Of a stretch of DNA of 34,716 nt, positions 31,881-34,716 are shown piece after piece (position 1 is the stretch's first letter; each line of letters begins with the position of its first letter). This DNA comes from Clostridium sp. 28_12 (lineage in GTDB: Bacteria; Bacillota; Clostridia; TANB77; CAG-508). The notes beneath the pieces were generated by a model that was not told the origin of the DNA, did not search any database, and worked only from the letters and a program-made list of their open reading frames with translations. The stretch is from contig MNRR01000041.1 of the NCBI GenBank assembly GCA_001916055.1, forward strand, positions 1 to 34,716, in the 5' to 3' direction. The position numbers and the translations under genes were made by a program.

Positions 31881-32979
31881 ATGGATTTAGAAAAAATAGA
31901 TAAAAATGCATCAATTATAAAATATTCAAAAACAGATAATGTTTTGAACGATATATGCTCAATAATAAATTCGGCTAGAGATTATGCATATCAATCCATA
32001 AATATTGCATTAGTAGAAAGAAATTGGTTAATTGGATATAGAATCGCCGAAGAAGAATTAAAAGGCGAAGGTAGAGCGGATTATGGTACAAAAATAATAA
32101 AAAAGCTATCAAAAGAATTGAAGGAAGAATATGGAAAAGGATTTGATTCAAGAAATTTATATTATTTTTTGAATTTTTACAAAACTTTTCCAAACATTTT
32201 GAACACACTGTGTTCAAAATCTAATAGATTGCTTTCTTGGAGTCATTATAGAACATTATTACAAGTATTTGATAAAGAAGCAAGAGAATGGTATGAAAAT
32301 GAGGCATTAGGACAAACATGGAGTGTAAGAACATTACAAAGAAATATTTCATCACAGTATTATTATAGATTATTGAAATCTCAAGTCAAAGAGCCAGTCA
32401 TTGATGAAATGAAAAAAGTAAATGAAAATCAATATTTAATGAATAAATTAGAATTTGTAAAAAATCCTGTTATAGCTGAATTTTTAGGATATTCTTTAGA
32501 TGATAGTTTTACAGAAACAGAACTTGAATCTAGTATAATAAATAATTTACAAAAATTTTTAATGGAATTACGGAAAAGGATATGCTTTTGTTGCAAGACA
32601 ACAACATATTCAAACAGAAAAAGAAGATTATTATATAGATTTGGTATTTTACAATTATATATTAAAATGTTTTGTGTTGATTGATTTAAAAACTAAAAAA
32701 ATAACTCATCAAGATGTTGGTCAAATGGACATGTATGTTAGAATGTATGATGAATTAAAAAAAGCACCAGATGATAACCCAACAATAGGAATTGTATTAT
32801 GTTCAGAAACTGATGAAGATATAGCACGATACTCTGTTTTAAAAGGAAATGAGCAACTTTTTGCTTCAAAATACAAATTATATTTACCAACTGAAGATGA
32901 ACTTAGAGCAGAAATAGAAAATCAAAAAACAATTTTTGAATTACAACAGCAAAACAAACAAAACTTGGATAATAATTAG
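31881..32979 (+). pseudogene. YhcG/DUF1016 PDDEXK nuclease-family gene with a frameshift
   Basis: The 5' part (31881 to ~32570) encodes the DUF1016 N-terminal domain (NWLIGYRIAEEE, YGTKIIKKLSKELKEEYGKG, LSWSHYRTLLQV, ALGQTWSVRTLQRNI). The 3' part encodes the PD-(D/E)XK nuclease domain in another frame (GKGYAFVARQQHIQTEKEDY, YIDLVFYNYILK, VLIDLKTKK, DVGQMDMYVRMYDEL). Reading through one extra base at about 32571 (the C of TTACGGAAAAGG) restores LMELGKGYAF and a full ~365-residue protein. YhcG proteins are often found in defence and restriction-modification regions. As sequenced, the protein is cut short with an unrelated tail. A sequencing error cannot be excluded. The ATG at 31881 follows AAGAAGAGG. 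Confidence 0.85.
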
Positions 32980-33060
32980 TTTTTATAGAAAGTCTTAAAA
33001 TATTCTAAAAAATAAGTAAACATAAATATGAAAACAAAATTGTTTGCAAAGAATAGGAAG

Positions 33061-33115
33061 TTATATGTAAAAATATAAAATAAGGAGACCTAAATAAATG
33101 AAAGATACAATAATA
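33061..33115 (+). repeat. Leader direct repeat, copy B
   Basis: Same ~55 bp block as 29216-29271, including the AAGGAGACC site and the ATG AAA GAT ACA start. Confidence 0.85.
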
Positions 33116-33244
33116 TATTTGATTAGACATGCTGAAACTATTGATGAGAATGGTATTAGGAATACAAGTGAAGATTCGCAAAAAATTAATGAGAAAGAAA
33201 TATTATCAGTAGAAGGAGAAGCACAAGAAAACAAGAGAATCTAA
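33098..33244 (+). pseudogene. Histidine phosphatase (phosphoglycerate-mutase family), N-terminal fragment
   Basis: This 48-codon frame has a strong AAGGAGACC site. It begins with IIYLIRHAET, the RHx catalytic histidine motif at the start of histidine phosphatases, and continues to a truncated ILSVEGEAQ, the usual LSxxGxxQA position. It then ends at a TAA inside a terminator hairpin (33230-33263). Intact members are ~180-200 residues, so about three quarters are lost, including the second catalytic His. A deletion that joined the gene's 5' end to a downstream terminator explains it. The fragment is too short to be catalytic. Confidence 0.75.
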
Positions 33245-33263
33245 AGTTACAGATTCTCTTGTT
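33230..33263. terminator. Bidirectional terminator
   Basis: A perfect 13 bp stem (33230-33242 with 33251-33263, roughly a base either way) with an 8-base loop. It ends both the phosphatase fragment (+) and the 82-residue gene (-), overlapping the stop codons of both. Confidence 0.8.
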
Positions 33264-33511
33264 CAAATCTTAGTTTGATTTAGGTTCAAATTGGATAAGT
33301 AACCATTTTCATCATCAGTGTGGTAATAATGGTAACCTTTGGTATAGTTTTGAGAAAATACGTGATAATTATAGCCATTTTTTCTCATAGCAAGATAAAT
33401 TTCATTTTTAACATAGATTTGAGTATTAATTTGTTCTAGTAGTTCATCTTCTATAATTGAAAAAATCTTACTAGGATTTTCCCAAGTTACATAGACTTGT
33501 TTGACTTCCAT
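33263..33511 (-). CDS. Hypothetical protein (82 aa)
   Basis: This is an 82-residue soluble protein that I do not recognise. The N-terminal half (KQVYVTWENPSKIFSIIEDE) is followed by a helix and an Asn/Tyr/His-rich C-terminus (GYNYHVFSQNY, YHYYHTDDENGYLSN). AGGAGGACATTT directly precedes the ATG at 33511, so this start is preferred to the longer frame reaching 33607. The mix of His, Tyr and Asp at the end could bind metal, but nothing confirms it. It stands alone between terminators. Confidence 0.55.
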   Translation of the reverse strand: MEVKQVYVTWENPSKIFSIIEDELLEQINTQIYVKNEIYLAMRKNGYNYHVFSQNYTKGYHYYHTDDENGYLSNLNLNQTKI

Positions 33512-33617
33512 AAATGTCCTCCTAATAATGAAAAAACAACGCCATGGAAAATAATCCATTCCATATATTTTATGTGACAATAGTAATTTTAGCAGAAAAT
33601 AGGCCAAAAGTCAATTA

Positions 33618-33646
33618 TTGACAAGTAATCACTAATGTGATAAAAT
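33618..33646 (+). promoter_or_regulatory. Strong promoter of the GNAT gene leader
   Basis: A perfect TTGACA (33618-33623) and TAAAAT (33641-33646) with a 17 bp spacer. Transcription would start near 33653, leaving a ~155-base leader before the GNAT ATG. Confidence 0.75.
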
Positions 33647-33700
33647 TAAAAACATATTTAAGAGTATATCTAAGAAATAATATATTTTGAGCGATATAGG

Positions 33701-33790
33701 ATAACCTAAATAATAGGTTATTTACACGATGTATAGATTTTAAAAGTCTTACAAAGGAGTCTTAAGCAAGATTTCTTTGTGAGGCTTTTT
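33701..33790 (+). promoter_or_regulatory. Attenuator-like leader before the GNAT gene
   Basis: First hairpin: ATAACCT/AGGTTAT (33701-33707 with 33715-33721). Then comes a tiny ORF (33729-33743, MYRF). Then a 15-pair stem with two G-T pairs (33742-33756 with 33775-33789) ends in a five-T run, i.e. an intrinsic terminator placed between promoter and gene. The left arm of the terminator begins in the stop codon of the tiny ORF, so a ribosome there would block the stem. This is the layout of translation-dependent attenuation. Confidence 0.55.
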
Positions 33791-33810
33791 GCATAGGAGG
33801 GGAAAATAAA

Positions 33811-34314
33811 ATGGATAAGATAATAATTAGAAAAGCTAAAAGTGAAGATATTGAAAAAATTGCCAATATTAAAGTAAGATGTTGGCAGATAGCTTACAGA
33901 AATATTATAGCAGATGAATATTTAGACAATATGGACATAGAATATACGATTGAAAAAAATAAAAGAATTTTCGAGCAATACAATATTATTGTTGCAGAAT
34001 TAAAAAATGAAGTTATTGGATTTTGTAGATATGATTATAATAATTATTATGAAGAAGAAAATGCTGATTGTGAATTAATAGCATTATATATAAAATCTGA
34101 AATGAAAAGACATGGAATTGGTAAAAAACTTATGAAATATGTGATTAACGAATTCAAAAATTCAAAAAAAGAAAAAATGATTTTATGGTGTCTTAAAGAA
34201 AATTATCCATCAAGAGCATTTTATGAATCAATGGGTGGTAAAGCTTCAAAAATTAAATCAAAAAAATTTGGAGAAAAAGAATATGAATTAATATCATATC
34301 TATATGAATTATAA
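33811..34314 (+). CDS. GNAT family N-acetyltransferase
   Basis: This 167-residue protein transfers acetyl from acetyl-CoA to an amine. It has the GNAT N-terminal strand-helix with IRKAKSEDIEKIANIKVRCW, the central strand ELIALYIKSEMKRHGIGKKL containing the R/QxxGxG/A acetyl-CoA loop (RHGIGK), and a C-terminal NYPSRAFYESMGGKA motif that is frequent in this family. Substrate unknown. AGGAGGGGAAAATAAA precedes the ATG. It is preceded by an attenuator-like leader, a pattern known from drug-inducible resistance genes, so an antibiotic or other toxic amine substrate is worth considering (inference). A second GNAT gene follows. Confidence 0.9.
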   Translation: MDKIIIRKAKSEDIEKIANIKVRCWQIAYRNIIADEYLDNMDIEYTIEKNKRIFEQYNIIVAELKNEVIGFCRYDYNNYYEEENADCELIALYIKSEMKRHGIGKKLMKYVINEFKNSKKEKMILWCLKENYPSRAFYESMGGKASKIKSKKFGEKEYELISYLYEL

Positions 34315-34338
34315 GAAAATAGAAAGAAGTGATAACAT

Positions 34339-34716
34339 ATGAAATATTTTAAAAAATTAGTAGGAGATAGAATATATTTATCACCAAGAAACAGTGAAGA
34401 CGTAGAAAAATTTACAGAATGGTTAAACGATTTTGAAACAACAGACTATTTAGGAAGAAGTGGAATACTTACAACATTAGATGGAGAAAAGAAATATTTA
34501 GAACAAAACAGCTCACAAGAAGCAAGTTTTGTGATTGTAACAATAAAGGATAATAAAATGATAGGAACAGTTTCATTAGAGAATATCAACCACATTAACA
34601 GATGTGCGACACTCGGAATATTCATAGGAAATAAAGAGTTTAGAAGTAAAGGATATGGAACAGAAGCTATAAAACTAATATTGGAATATGGTTTTAAATA
34701 TTTAAATCTACATAGT
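34339..34716 (+). CDS. GNAT family N-acetyltransferase, RimJ/RimL-like (3' partial)
   Basis: Open from the ATG at 34339 to the window edge (126 codons). The layout, DRIYLSPRNSEDVEKFTEWL, then an ETTDYLGRSG strand and SFVIVTIKDNKMIGTVSLEN, ending in LGIFIGNKEFRSKGYGTEAI with the RSKGYG acetyl-CoA loop, is typical of RimJ/RimL-type GNATs that modify N-termini or small amines. The ribosome binding site is weak (GAAAGAAGTGATAAC), and it follows the first GNAT gene by 24 bases, so it is probably co-transcribed. About a quarter of the protein lies beyond the window. Confidence 0.85.
   Translation, partial: MKYFKKLVGDRIYLSPRNSEDVEKFTEWLNDFETTDYLGRSGILTTLDGEKKYLEQNSSQEASFVIVTIKDNKMIGTVSLENINHINRCATLGIFIGNKEFRSKGYGTEAIKLILEYGFKYLNLHS

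Noticed and set aside
32641..32979. Separate 112-codon gene at the 3' end of the YhcG region
   Set aside because: It continues the YhcG nuclease domain, which starts further upstream in the same frame; the ATG at 32641 is internal.
1..34716. CRISPR array
   Set aside because: No regularly spaced direct repeats and no cas genes were seen.

Overview
The window is low-GC Bacillota DNA, most likely from an uncultured, probably gut-associated member of the Clostridia. The evidence is strongly AT-rich coding (AGA, ATA and CAA codons dominate), AGGAGG-type ribosome binding sites, sigma-A promoters with 16-18 bp spacers, a YtvI-type sporulation membrane protein and clostridial families (DUF421/DUF4363, Cys-rich CBS protein, IS200 TnpA). 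The taxonomic call is inference. The first ~290 bases are different: GC-rich and carrying the end of a THEP1-like NTPase. They stop abruptly where a 5'-truncated AT-rich gene begins, which looks like a chimeric assembly join. The last gene runs off the right edge.

Layout. 1-300: foreign GC-rich end. 295-3665: truncated UDP-sugar pyrophosphorylase with a left-handed beta-helix partner (together resembling a split GlmU), a small membrane protein, and a DUF421/DUF4363 pair. 3690-8150: accessory stretch with an XRE regulator, orphan genes, a decayed frameshifted ORF, an IS200-type insertion sequence and a DUF3137-like membrane protein. 8381-13078: tRNA-Thr diverging from a lysS (with fused tRNA-binding domain)-site-2 protease-tsaD-metallophosphoesterase operon. 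13092-18002: a 30-codon hidden gene, a CMP-kinase-like gene overlapping murD, a proline-rich possible spore protein flanked by repeated GAACCGGTTC palindromes, and guaA facing it. 17979-21136: an operon with a tandem pair of transglutaminase-like proteins, then an inosine/xanthosine triphosphatase with its own promoter. 21258-23466: CBS protein, ytvI, DUF1980-like protein. 23499-26260: a self-contained two-gene cassette, with its own promoter, dyad and terminator and with visibly different codon use, encoding a beta-CASP metallo-beta-lactamase nuclease-like protein and a ClpX-like AAA+ ATPase. 26306-29173: secA. 29188-33263: accessory block between two copies of a ~55 bp leader repeat, holding a large unknown protein, small ORFs with an A-run frame break, a frameshifted YhcG/DUF1016 nuclease gene and a truncated histidine phosphatase. 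33618-34716: a GNAT acetyltransferase behind an attenuator-like leader, then a second, partial GNAT.

The best candidate for an undescribed system is the beta-CASP/ClpX-like cassette. The ATPase keeps Walker A/B, sensor 2 and an IGF tripeptide where ClpX docks ClpP, but lacks the zinc-binding domain and has an altered pore loop and RKH region. Second is the tandem transglutaminase-like pair with conserved Cys/His/Asp. Third is the 771-residue protein in the repeat-bounded block.
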